From contig JAJZBI010000007.1 of NCBI GenBank assembly GCA_021798985.1, positions 1 to 64,000 on the forward strand: 64,000 nt of DNA, written 5' to 3'. This DNA comes from Actinomycetes bacterium. Its GTDB lineage: Bacteria > Actinomycetota > Acidimicrobiia > Acidimicrobiales > Bog-793. Of the stretch, positions 37,962 to 46,177 are shown piece after piece (the stretch's first letter is position 1; each line of letters begins with the position of its first letter). Below the pieces are notes generated by a model. That model was not told where the DNA came from, did no database searches, and was given only the letters and a program-made list of their open reading frames with translations. Position numbers and translations under genes: made by a program.

Positions 37962-39955
37962 GGCCGACCACCCGCCTCGTCCTCGTTCCCGCGCTCTGCG
38001 GCCTGATCGGCCTCGGCGGGATCCTCGCCTCGAGCCCAGCTCCCGCGGCGGACGCCGCCGGGACCGTGACCAGCTCGACGACCCCGAGCGCCGCGACGCC
38101 CGCGAGCGCCGCGACGACCACGTCGAGTCCGCCGACCGGCTCGACCCCTCAGCTGGTCAAGGGTGGCACGGTAACGATCGCGGTGGCTCGCCTGCCGACC
38201 CAGTTCAACCCCAACACCCCGAGCGGGGCCAACGCGCTGACCGCCATGGTCACCGCCCAGATCTGGCCGTCCGCCTTCACGACCAGCCCGAGCGGGGGCC
38301 TGCAGCCCGACACCTGGCTCGATTCCGCCGAGCTCGTGAGCGTCAGCCCGCAGGTCGTCGTTTACACGATCAACCGACAGGCTCGCTGGTCCGACGGGGT
38401 GCGGATCACGGCAGCCGACTTCATCTGGGCCTGGCACGAAGAGCTGTCGATCGGTGGGAGCCTGCCGGCGAACACGCCCTATGACGGCTACCGCGACATC
38501 GCGAAGATCACCTCCTCGGACCACGGCCGGGTGGCGACGGTCACCTTCTCCAAGCCCTTCGCGCAGTGGGAGGCGCTGTTCTCGAGCCTCGTGCCCGCCC
38601 ACATCGCCCGCCGCTACGGGGAGGTCGCCGGTTTCTCGGGAGCCGACCCGGCGCATCTCGTCTCGGGTGGCCCCTACGAGGTGACGCGTGTGGTGCCCAA
38701 CAAGGAGCTCGTCCTCGGGCGGAACCCGCGCTGGTGGGGCCCGCCGCCAGCGCTCGACCACCTGGTGTTCAAGGTCGTCCGCGGCCCGGGTGCCGTGCTG
38801 GGCGGGCTCGAGTCCGGCAGTCTCGACGTCGCCGCGCTCGCTCCGAGCCGGGCGGTCGACGAAGCCGTCTGGGCGAGCCCCGACTTAAAGGAGCGGGTCA
38901 CGCTCTCGCCGACGCTGTGGCAGCTCGCCTTCAACCTGAACGACCCGGTCGTCTCGTCGCTCACCTTGCGCGAGGCGATCGCGAAGGCGATCAACAGGGC
39001 CGAGCTCGAGGCGGACTCGGTCGGATTCACCGCCCCCAACACCCCGCTGTCGGGGAACCGCCTCTATCTCGTCGGCGCCCCCAACAGCGACGGCAACGCG
39101 GGAGCGTTCTCGGGCGTGGACGACAGCGAGGCCGCAGAGCTGCTCGTTGCCGCCGGCTACCACCTCAATGCCAACGGCCTGGCGGTCGACGCAGCCGGTC
39201 GGCCGCTCGTCTTGCACCTCGTCGGTCCGACGGGGAGCCCGCTCGTCGATGCGCTTGAGCAGGAGCTCGCCGCACAGCTGCTGGACGTGGGCGTGACCTT
39301 GGAGGTGCACAACGTGGCACGGCCTACGCTGCTCGAGACGCTGCTGCCCCGCGGCGCGTACCAGCTAGCGCTCGCCCCCTACGTGCTGTCGCCCTACCCG
39401 GTCAACAACGCCCGCTACTACGGGCACCCCGTTGCCCCGGTGGCCTCGGTTCCCTTCGAAGCCTCGCCGAGTGCCCTCGCCCCGGCCCTTGCCACAACGA
39501 CCACGACCAGCCCAGGGGGATCGGGCTCGAGCTCGTCGTCGAGCTCGTCGACGACGTCGAGCTCGACCACCACCACCACCACGACGCCGCCCCCCGCGAC
39601 GGTGACCTTCGCGCCCCTCCAGCCCGGAAGCGGCAGCGAGCCGGACCCGATGGCGCTCGGATCGGTGAGCGCCGACGTCCTTGGCTATGACGACCCGCTC
39701 GTGGACAAGCTCCTCGCAGAGGCAGAAGGCCAGCTCAACCCGCTGTCGATGAACAGCCTCTACAACGAGGTCGACACCAAGCTCTGGCTCGACTTGCCGA
39801 CGATCCCGCTGTTCCAGCAGCCGATCGAGTACGTCGCCACGAAGGCGCTCATCAACTTCCAGCCCAATGTCGGCCTCGCCGGGGTACTGACGAGCGCCCA
39901 GAACTGGGCGCTCAAGGTCCTTCCGCCGCTGACGACCACGACCACGGGCCCCTAG
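37952..39955 (+). CDS. Extracellular solute-binding protein family 5 (Opp/Dpp type)
   Basis: 667 aa. Signal peptide (LVLVPALCGLIGLGGILA) and a Ser/Thr-rich spacer, then the family 5 fold: KGGTVTIAVARLP, FNPNTPSG, RQARWSDGVRITAADFIWAW, and GGPYEVTRVVPNKELVLGRN. No lipobox Cys follows the hydrophobic core, unlike most Gram-positive binding proteins. An insertion of almost only Ser, Thr, Gly and Pro lies at about 513-552. No permease or ATPase genes adjoin it. GTG 37952 overlaps the end of secG. Binds peptides or similar ligands; the ligand is unknown. Confidence 0.85.
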   Translation: MGLRPTTRLVLVPALCGLIGLGGILASSPAPAADAAGTVTSSTTPSAATPASAATTTSSPPTGSTPQLVKGGTVTIAVARLPTQFNPNTPSGANALTAMVTAQIWPSAFTTSPSGGLQPDTWLDSAELVSVSPQVVVYTINRQARWSDGVRITAADFIWAWHEELSIGGSLPANTPYDGYRDIAKITSSDHGRVATVTFSKPFAQWEALFSSLVPAHIARRYGEVAGFSGADPAHLVSGGPYEVTRVVPNKELVLGRNPRWWGPPPALDHLVFKVVRGPGAVLGGLESGSLDVAALAPSRAVDEAVWASPDLKERVTLSPTLWQLAFNLNDPVVSSLTLREAIAKAINRAELEADSVGFTAPNTPLSGNRLYLVGAPNSDGNAGAFSGVDDSEAAELLVAAGYHLNANGLAVDAAGRPLVLHLVGPTGSPLVDALEQELAAQLLDVGVTLEVHNVARPTLLETLLPRGAYQLALAPYVLSPYPVNNARYYGHPVAPVASVPFEASPSALAPALATTTTTSPGGSGSSSSSSSSTTSSSTTTTTTTPPPATVTFAPLQPGSGSEPDPMALGSVSADVLGYDDPLVDKLLAEAEGQLNPLSMNSLYNEVDTKLWLDLPTIPLFQQPIEYVATKALINFQPNVGLAGVLTSAQNWALKVLPPLTTTTTGP

Positions 39956-39982
39956 CCGGCGAGCACCCGGTTGGCGGCGCGC

Positions 39983-39988
39983 TAGCAT
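39983..39988 (+). promoter_or_regulatory. TAGCAT -10 box for tRNA-Leu
   Basis: TAGCAT about 37 bases before the mature tRNA 5' end, in the same form as the -10 boxes of neighbouring protein genes. Confidence 0.35.
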
Positions 39989-40025
39989 CGTCGTGCTCAG
40001 CGGGTTCACGCCCATGAGGGTCCAC

Positions 40026-40109
40026 GTCGGAGTGGCGGAATAGGCAGACGCGCTAGCTTGAGGGGCTAGTGCCCGCAAGGGCGTGGGGGTTCAAGTCCCC
40101 CCTCCGACA
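40026..40109 (+). tRNA. tRNA-Leu (anticodon GAG)
   Basis: 84 bases. Acceptor stem GTCGGAG/CTCCGAC with A73, anticodon stem CTAGC/GCTAG around loop TTGAGGG (anticodon GAG, reads CUC/CUU), a long variable arm and a GGTTCAAGTCC T-arm. A serine recombinase gene on the other strand ends inside it, and its 3' end appears to be an integration site. Confidence 0.95.
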
Positions 40110-41840
40110 CTGACTTTCGCCCACGGCCTCGGAGCCTGGCGCTTCGATGGTGCTGGCCGTTGGCCCACCGCTTGGCTGTGGACCTCGTGGGAGCGCGCCG
40201 CTGCTCCCCGGCCCGAGGTGCGACTCGACGGTCACCACCCGGCGGGCCGGGTCGTAGGTGAGTCGGAGCCCGAGCTTGCGGTAGACCTCGGCCTTGTCCT
40301 CCGGCGCGGCGGTGGCGAGCACGCCCAGGAGGTCGCCGAGGCCGCTCACCAGGGCAGCCAGCTGGTCGCGGGTCATGCGCTTGTCCCGCTGACCGGTCGA
40401 TTGCTCCAGCTCGACCTCTGCGGCAAGCCGTTCGGCTTGGACCTCGGCGATCCAGGCGCTCACGACCGCCGGGTCGGTGCCGGCCTCGAGGGCGGCGCGG
40501 TAGCGGGCGAGTCGGGCGTCGCACTCGGTCAACCGCCGACGCGCGGCCCGGCCCTTGGCCTGTCCGGCATCGTCGGTCGATGAGGCTGCGGCCTCCAGCG
40601 CGTCGAGGGTGGAGTCGAGTTGGCAGGGGTCGAACACCTGGGCCAGCCAGCCGTCGAGGGGTCTGAGGATCTGGTCCTCGCGGACGTAGACGTTCTTCGG
40701 GTGGTCGAGCTCGTTGGCCATCGCGTACTCGCTCGGGTAGCGGCAGCGGTAGTGGGCTCGTCCGTGGTTGGCGCTTCCCTGCATCTTGCGCTGGCAGAGG
40801 GCGCAGACGACGAGACCGTGCAGCGCGAACGGCTGGGAGGTGGGCCGTGGCTTGCGCACTACCGGGCGCCGCCGGCCTGCCGCGGCGAGCGTGCGTGCCG
40901 CCCGGAACTGCTCGTCGGGCACGAGCGGCTCGTGGGTGAGCGCCTCGGAGACGATCCAGGCGTCCTCGTCGTTCCAGCGCATCTTGCTGACCTGGCCGAG
41001 CGCGACGTCGTCGACGTCGAGGAGCACCTCGTCGCGGCGCTGGCGGTTCCACACCTGGCGTCCGGTGTAGCGGGGGTTGGCGAGGATGGTGCGCACCGCC
41101 ATCTTCGACCAGGCGAGACCCTGCCGATGGGGATTGCGGGCCCGGTCGTGGGCGGAAGGGCAGGCGATGCCGTCGCGGGTCAGCCCTTCGGCGATGGCGT
41201 ACAGGCCACGGCCGGCGAGGTACTCGTCGAAGATGCGGCGCACCACTGGAGCCGCGTCCGGGTCCGGCGCCAGGCGGTGGAGGCGCTGGCCGACGGCCGC
41301 CTTGCCCGGGTTGGGATGTGGCCCCACGTCGGCGAGCCGGTAGCCGTAGGGCGGTCGGCCACCGAGGAAGCGCCCCTCCGTGCGGGCCTGGGCGGCCATG
41401 GCAGCGCGGACGCGGATCTTGATCCGGTTGCGCTCACCCTTGGACATCCCGCCGTAGAGCGACATGACGAGGTCGTGGGCGTCCGAGCCCGGGTCGATGG
41501 CGCCTCCCACCTCGGGTACCCACAGCTCCACCCCGTAGTGGACGAAGACGGGGAAGGTCAGGCCGAACTGGTTGCCGTAGAAGGCGCGGGCAGGCTCGCC
41601 GATCACGACCGCCTCGAAGCCGCGGTCCGGCCGGGCCAGCGCGTCGAGGAGCGATGCCGCCTCGGGGCGGCGCTTCCACGGCAGCGAACGTGACCGGCCG
41701 ATGTCGAAGTACTCGGCCACGACCACACCGCCGACTGGATCGATCAGCGCATGGGACCGGGAGAGCTGCCAGCCCTTGGACGACTCGGGGTCCTGCTGGT
41801 CCTCGGTGGACACCCTCCCGTAGAAGGCGAAGCGCTTCAC
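40053..41840 (-). CDS. Large serine recombinase (site-specific integrase)
   Basis: 595 aa. N-terminal resolvase domain with catalytic Ser11 in YGRVSTEDQ, a recombinase domain (LGGRPPYGYRL, then ILANPRYTGRQVWNRQ), a zinc ribbon (CALCQRKM and HYRCRYPSE, about 346-370) and a coiled-coil region before the C-terminus. The last 19 or so codons lie antisense in tRNA-Leu(GAG), giving the tail GDLNPHALAGT. GTG 41840 overlaps the upstream gene by 4 bases. Expected to integrate and excise the element at the tRNA 3' end. Confidence 0.92.
   Translation of the reverse strand: MKRFAFYGRVSTEDQQDPESSKGWQLSRSHALIDPVGGVVVAEYFDIGRSRSLPWKRRPEAASLLDALARPDRGFEAVVIGEPARAFYGNQFGLTFPVFVHYGVELWVPEVGGAIDPGSDAHDLVMSLYGGMSKGERNRIKIRVRAAMAAQARTEGRFLGGRPPYGYRLADVGPHPNPGKAAVGQRLHRLAPDPDAAPVVRRIFDEYLAGRGLYAIAEGLTRDGIACPSAHDRARNPHRQGLAWSKMAVRTILANPRYTGRQVWNRQRRDEVLLDVDDVALGQVSKMRWNDEDAWIVSEALTHEPLVPDEQFRAARTLAAAGRRRPVVRKPRPTSQPFALHGLVVCALCQRKMQGSANHGRAHYRCRYPSEYAMANELDHPKNVYVREDQILRPLDGWLAQVFDPCQLDSTLDALEAAASSTDDAGQAKGRAARRRLTECDARLARYRAALEAGTDPAVVSAWIAEVQAERLAAEVELEQSTGQRDKRMTRDQLAALVSGLGDLLGVLATAAPEDKAEVYRKLGLRLTYDPARRVVTVESHLGPGSSGALPRGPQPSGGPTASTIEAPGSEAVGESQCRRGDLNPHALAGTSPSS
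40101..40110 (+). repeat. Left copy of a 10-bp direct repeat (candidate att site)
   Basis: CCTCCGACAC, the 3' end of tRNA-Leu(GAG). The same ten bases recur in direct orientation at 52400-52409. In the eight bases following each copy, five match (G at position 2 and TTTC at positions 5-8). Confidence 0.4.
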
Positions 41841-42226
41841 GCCGCTCTCCTCGTCTCATCCGGCCGGTCGTCGCGGTCCCCCGAGGTTCTACCTCCACGG
41901 GTCCTGGTGGCGGTGCCGGCGTTGTCGGAGGTCACTCGCTCCGCTTCGAGAGGAGCCCGCGCTGGCCCGGCGGCCCGGAGGAGCAGGCGGAGCAGGGCGG
42001 CCGCGGCGTCCGGCGTGAGGCGAGGGGGTGCCGGCGGGAGGACGATGGCCAGACCCGGATGTGCGGGAGTCTGCCCTTCGGTGCGGCGGTCGCCCGTCGC
42101 CGACGACAGGCCGCCGTGGGCCGACGTCGGGCGCCCGGTGGCGGCCGAACGGCAGGGCGTACCGGCCGAGGGGACCCCGCGCTCCGGGGCGGCGCGTCGG
42201 TGGGGTGGCTGCCGGGCGGTCGTCAC
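41837..42226 (-). CDS. Small unknown protein coupled to the recombinase
   Basis: 129 aa, not recognised with certainty. Its GTG overlaps the stop of the replication-relaxation gene (GTGA) and its stop overlaps the recombinase GTG (GTGA), so it fills the space between two solid genes exactly. The N-terminal half is Arg/Pro/Thr-rich and low complexity; the second half has an amphipathic helix PRLTPDAAAALLRLLLRAA and a charged Arg/Asp-rich tail. Position next to an integrase makes a recombination directionality factor or accessory DNA-binding protein possible, but nothing in the sequence proves it. Confidence 0.55.
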   Translation of the reverse strand: MTTARQPPHRRAAPERGVPSAGTPCRSAATGRPTSAHGGLSSATGDRRTEGQTPAHPGLAIVLPPAPPRLTPDAAAALLRLLLRAAGPARAPLEAERVTSDNAGTATRTRGGRTSGDRDDRPDETRRAA

Positions 42227-43116
42227 CGGCCCGCAGCGCGCCGGATCGGACCCGTCCCCAGCGCGGCCAGGTGGCGTCGGCCGCCGGCCGCGTCGGTGGG
42301 AAGCCACACGGCGTCGCAGGGCGGCGCTCCCTCGCACGCGGTCGCGACCGGGACGGGCGCGCCGGCGAGCGCCTTCCGGGCGGCGGCCTCACGCTTGGTG
42401 CCGGTGAAGCAGAACAGCACCCAGAATGGGTCCCGGGCGGCAGCGGCGAGGGTCGCGTAGCCCTCGAGCTTGGCGACGAGGCGGGAGTGGGTCTCGGTAC
42501 CCCGGTCGTACTCGAGGAAGAAGGCGACCTCCGCCCCGGCGTCATGCCAGACGCCGTAGCCGTCGGGACGCACGACCTCGCCCCAGGTCGCCAGGCAGCG
42601 TCGCTCCGGCCACCAGACCCGCAGGTCGGCGTCGGGGCGTCCTCTTGCCGCACCGAGCAGGGCGCAGAAGAAGCCGTTGACCCCGACCCGGTGGGCGAGC
42701 TGGCTGCTGCCGGCGAGCCCGAGCGCCCGGTCGCGGCGCCAGTGCAGCTCCTCGATCTCCACGCCGCGCTCGGCGGCGACGACCATGGCGCCGATGGCGT
42801 CGAGCACCCAGTGGTTCGGCGCGGTGCCGACGCGGCGGAACGGTCGGAACCGGTCGAGCACTCGGAGCCGGTAGAGCGTGGCCAGGCGGTGGCGAGCGGA
42901 GATCGGGCTGTCGAAGGCGACGGTCGCGAGCTGAGCGGTAGTCAGCACCCGGTGCTCGGCCAGGAGCGCGCAGATGGAGCGATCCCGGTCGGTCAGGTGG
43001 CGAGCGGCCGCGGTGACGAGGTCGTCGGAGAGGCGCACACGTGCCCGGCCGGGACCGGAAAGGGAAAGAGATGAAGGAGATGCATGCGAAGTCGGAGGAG
43101 TCATCGTCCGGGTCAT
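42223..43116 (-). CDS. Replication-relaxation family protein
   Basis: 297 aa. Fits the Replic_Relax family (PF13814) of plasmids and integrative elements: an N-terminal winged helix (LTDRDRSICALLAEHRVLTTAQLATVAF) and a C-terminal domain with VWHDAGAEVAFFLEYDRGTE, resembling a PDDEXK-like core. In such elements it may act at the transfer or replication origin. The ATG overlaps the upstream ATPase stop by 4 bases. No canonical relaxase is seen in the element, so this protein is a candidate for that job. Confidence 0.75.
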   Translation of the reverse strand: MTRTMTPPTSHASPSSLSLSGPGRARVRLSDDLVTAAARHLTDRDRSICALLAEHRVLTTAQLATVAFDSPISARHRLATLYRLRVLDRFRPFRRVGTAPNHWVLDAIGAMVVAAERGVEIEELHWRRDRALGLAGSSQLAHRVGVNGFFCALLGAARGRPDADLRVWWPERRCLATWGEVVRPDGYGVWHDAGAEVAFFLEYDRGTETHSRLVAKLEGYATLAAAARDPFWVLFCFTGTKREAAARKALAGAPVPVATACEGAPPCDAVWLPTDAAGGRRHLAALGTGPIRRAAGR

Positions 43117-45656
43117 GCGGCGTCGTCACCGGCGGGTTCGACAAGGGAGAGCCCCGGCAACTTGAAGCCGTCCGGGCCAGCGTCCGGGGTACCGGCCGCT
43201 GATCGTCCGCCCCACCCGCCCTCGGCGCGGAGCTGCAGGGCTCGTCGGTCCTGATCCGACAGGCCGAACGTCTTGCGGGAGCGGTCCCGGGCCAGCGCTG
43301 CCCTGCCCGGGACGGCCGCTGGCGCGGGACGGGTGCGCAGCGTGAAGGCGGCGCTCTCCTCGCCGTCGACCACCAGGCGAGCGGCGGCCTGGTAGGCGCC
43401 CAGATGCGAGAGGTCGTGAGCGGTGAGGTCCGGCGCCACGGCGCGCTCCAGACGGCGGGCGTCCTCGGGCGAGCACGAGAGGATGATCTTCGAGCGGGCA
43501 TTCGCTGACACTGCGTCGGCCAGGTCGGCGGGGAGCTGGCCGAGGTGCTGGTGGGCCAGGACGAGCCCGAGCCCGTAGGCCCGCGCCTCGGCCAGGACGT
43601 CCTCCAAGCTGCCGGGGAGCGCCAGGAAGTTCTGGCACTCGTCGAGGTAGAGACCGCACACGCGTCCCCACCGCCCGCCGCGTGCCCGGGAGCTCACGGA
43701 CTGCCAAACCTGGGCGACGAGGAGGGATCCGAGGAGCCGGGTCGACTCGTCGCCGAGGACACCCTTAGGCAGCCGGCACAAGAGGACCCCACCGTCGAGG
43801 ACCTTGTCGAGCGAGAAGCTGGACGTACCCGTACCCACCACCGCCCGCACAAACGGTCGGAGCAGGAAGGCCCGTAGCTTGTTGGTCACCGGGCCGATCA
43901 CGGCCGAGCGTGCCCCCTCCGACAGCCCGTCGTACCAGCGCCAGAAGCCTCGGAGCACCGGATCCTTCACCGCGGCCACGAGCGGCGCTCGGTAGAGCGG
44001 GTCGCCGAGGAGCTTCGGGACCTGGGACAGGTTGGCGCCGGGATGCTGGCGCAGGGTCAGGCACGCGGCGCGCAGGATGTCGTCGGTGCGTGGTCCCCAG
44101 GCCGACTCGAAGAGCCGGTGCATGATCCCGACCACCTGGTCGACCACGAGGTGGACGTCGGCGCCGGCGAGCACGTTGAGCGTGGGCGGCTCGGGGTCCT
44201 CGGCGTCGATGACGACCGTGCGGTCGCTCGCGTGCTCGGGGAGCCGGTCGAGGACGTCCTCGATGAGGGCGCCCTTGGGGTCGATGACCACCGTGCCCCT
44301 CCCGCTGGCGATGTCGCCGAGCACCAGGTTGAGCAGCAGGGTCGACTTGCCCGAGCCGGTCGCGCCCAGCAAGTGCAGGTGGTGACAGGCGTCGGCCGGA
44401 GCGAGGGCCACCGGCCGGCGCGATCCGGTCTCGGCGTCGCCGAGGATCTTGCCCTGTCGGTGGATCTCGGGTGGGGGGGCGACGCAGCGGGCCCCGGCAC
44501 GGGACACGCCGGAGACGTCGCGGTCGAGCGGCAGGTGGGCCAGCGCGGCGACCTCCGGGGCGGAGTACAGGTCGCCTCCTTGGAGCCGGGCTGACCCGAT
44601 CGCTCTGTCGGGGTGTCGAAGGCGGCGAGCGATAAGGGTGTTCTCCGCCGCGTACTCGGCGAACGCGGCGCAGATCGCCCGGGCACGGCTGCGCAGGTGT
44701 CGCTTGGCGCGGCGCCCGGTGACACGTGACGAGACGACGACCCGGATCGCGGCCTGGAAACAGGGGCGCTGGACCTTCTGGCGGGCGGCGCGGAGCTCCG
44801 GGTGGGGCCGGTCGCTCCGGCGTGGCCCGGTGCGCGCCGACGTGGAGCCGCCAGGGGTGATGAATTCGAGGATCCCGTGCACGATCGGCCCAACCAGGCG
44901 GAGAGCGGGCCTCGGCGCTGCGATCCCCTGTAGGCCGAGCACGGCCCGTTGGGCATTGGCACCGCGACGCCGGGATGCGGGCCGGGCCACGAGCTGCACG
45001 ACGACTTCGTCGTCCTCATGGAGCTCGGCGGCGGCGCCGAGCACGGAGCGGAGCGGATCGAGTGGGTAGTCGGTGGCGATCGGCAGCCACTGGGCGCGAG
45101 CCAGGCAGAGCCGGTAGCCAGCAGAGCCTTGGTGCCCTCGACCCGTTGGAGTCGGCTCGGAGGCCAGGACGCTCGCACCGGGCCACGCCGCCGTGATCGC
45201 CCGACGCACATGGTCGGCCATCGGGCGAGGCGCCGAGATGGTGAAGCGGGCCCGCTCGCCAACCGCCCGGATCTCGAAGGCGACCTGGTGGCGACCGTAG
45301 AGGATCGCCCGCCACGACGGGCGCAGCAGGGCGTGGAGGTTCGTCCAGAAGACCTCCGCGCTCCCCGGATCGACGATCGGCGGCGGGCGGAGCTCAAGGC
45401 GTACGACGTTCGTCGCGACGTGCCGTGCCCGCCACCGGGCGAGCAGCACCTGGCCGATGGCGACGGCGGCGAGGAGCGCTGCGACGGGTGGACCGAGATG
45501 GCCGAGGACGAACCAGCCTGCGTGGGCCAGAAGGTGTTCGAGGTCGCGCAGCGCAGCCTGCGGGTCCAGGAAGAACCGCGCCAGCGGCCCCTGCAAGCTC
45601 GGGGAGGGTGGCAGCGACGCGTCAAGGAGATGGGGAGCTTCCGGTGGAGGGGTCAC
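43113..45656 (-). CDS. VirD4/TraD-like conjugative coupling ATPase
   Basis: 847 aa. A hydrophobic helix near 45-68 anchors it in the membrane. The ATPase core has Walker A LLGATGSGKSTLLLN (about 432), VVIDPKGALIEDVL, Walker B CGLYLDECQNFLALPGS (about 667) and AHQHLGQLPADL as the sensor region. Related to type IV secretion coupling proteins that pump plasmid DNA. GTG 45656 is preceded by GAAAGGA. First gene of the four-gene overlapping operon that ends with the recombinase. Confidence 0.85.
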   Translation of the reverse strand: MTPPPEAPHLLDASLPPSPSLQGPLARFFLDPQAALRDLEHLLAHAGWFVLGHLGPPVAALLAAVAIGQVLLARWRARHVATNVVRLELRPPPIVDPGSAEVFWTNLHALLRPSWRAILYGRHQVAFEIRAVGERARFTISAPRPMADHVRRAITAAWPGASVLASEPTPTGRGHQGSAGYRLCLARAQWLPIATDYPLDPLRSVLGAAAELHEDDEVVVQLVARPASRRRGANAQRAVLGLQGIAAPRPALRLVGPIVHGILEFITPGGSTSARTGPRRSDRPHPELRAARQKVQRPCFQAAIRVVVSSRVTGRRAKRHLRSRARAICAAFAEYAAENTLIARRLRHPDRAIGSARLQGGDLYSAPEVAALAHLPLDRDVSGVSRAGARCVAPPPEIHRQGKILGDAETGSRRPVALAPADACHHLHLLGATGSGKSTLLLNLVLGDIASGRGTVVIDPKGALIEDVLDRLPEHASDRTVVIDAEDPEPPTLNVLAGADVHLVVDQVVGIMHRLFESAWGPRTDDILRAACLTLRQHPGANLSQVPKLLGDPLYRAPLVAAVKDPVLRGFWRWYDGLSEGARSAVIGPVTNKLRAFLLRPFVRAVVGTGTSSFSLDKVLDGGVLLCRLPKGVLGDESTRLLGSLLVAQVWQSVSSRARGGRWGRVCGLYLDECQNFLALPGSLEDVLAEARAYGLGLVLAHQHLGQLPADLADAVSANARSKIILSCSPEDARRLERAVAPDLTAHDLSHLGAYQAAARLVVDGEESAAFTLRTRPAPAAVPGRAALARDRSRKTFGLSDQDRRALQLRAEGGWGGRSAAGTPDAGPDGFKLPGLSLVEPAGDDAA

Positions 45657-45786
45657 GTCCAGGAGTCCTTTCGCCCGGGTGGGTCGATACGGGGGCTGGT
45701 TGGCCGGTGGAGCACCGTCCGCCTTAAGAACACGGGGTCAGAGCCCAAATTTCGCCGATATGTCGCGGATGTGAGACAGCGGGGAG

Positions 45787-45792
45787 TACGCT
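45787..45792 (+). promoter_or_regulatory. TACGCT -10 box, leaderless type
   Basis: TACGCT with 8 bases before GTG 45801, in the 144-base divergent region between the transfer operon and the HTH gene. That region is more AT-rich than its surroundings. Confidence 0.45.
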
Positions 45793-45800
45793 CAAGGCTC

Positions 45801-46151
45801 GTGAGCAGCCAGTTCGTGAGGGAGCGGGACACGGCAGTGCTGGCCGAGCGGGCGGGCGAGGCCACCAATGCCATGGTCCGGTGGGGCCTGGCCGCCCAGG
45901 CAGCCAGCTGCGTGCCCGAGCGCCTGCAGGCGCTCGCCGCCGCCCGACGCCAAGCCGAGCTGGCCTTCCACCAAGCCGTGTGGTCGGCGGTGTGGGCCCG
46001 ACCCCATCGCCATCCTTGGCGCGAGATCGCACCGTTGGTCGGTATCCCGTGGCAGACGCTCTACCGCCGCTACCGGCAGCCGCCCGAGCGGCTCCCTCGA
46101 CGCCGCCACATCGACGAGCAGACAGTCGCTCGGTTGATGGGCGGTCCCTGA
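45801..46151 (+). CDS. Small helix-turn-helix protein
   Basis: 116 aa. A helical N-terminal two thirds (AERAGEATNAMVRWGLAAQA) and a C-terminal helix-turn-helix, WREIAPLVGIPWQTLYRRYR. Lies between the divergent transfer operon and the HNH-helicase operon, so it may control one or both. GTG start set by the leaderless-type -10 box. Confidence 0.65.
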   Translation: MSSQFVRERDTAVLAERAGEATNAMVRWGLAAQAASCVPERLQALAAARRQAELAFHQAVWSAVWARPHRHPWREIAPLVGIPWQTLYRRYRQPPERLPRRRHIDEQTVARLMGGP

Positions 46152-46164
46152 AACAGCCCCTGGC

Positions 46165-46170
46165 TACCCT
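46165..46170 (+). promoter_or_regulatory. TACCCT -10 box of the HNH-helicase operon
   Basis: TACCCT with 7 bases before GTG 46178. It marks the start of a two-gene unit and fixes the start of the fusion protein. Confidence 0.5.
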
Positions 46171-46177
46171 TTGTCCA

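Noticed and set aside
39480-39600. Repetitive Ser/Thr codons in the binding protein as a DNA repeat or CRISPR
   Set aside because: The unit is irregular and in frame; it is a low-complexity protein segment. No CRISPR array was seen anywhere in the window.
44949-45800. Long plus-strand frame running into the HTH gene
   Set aside because: It is antisense to the VirD4-like ATPase; only the part after GTG 45801 has a promoter and HTH motif.
45881-46177. Extension of the HNH-helicase frame upstream
   Set aside because: It overlaps the HTH gene in another frame; GTG 46178 sits 7 bases after a TACCCT box.
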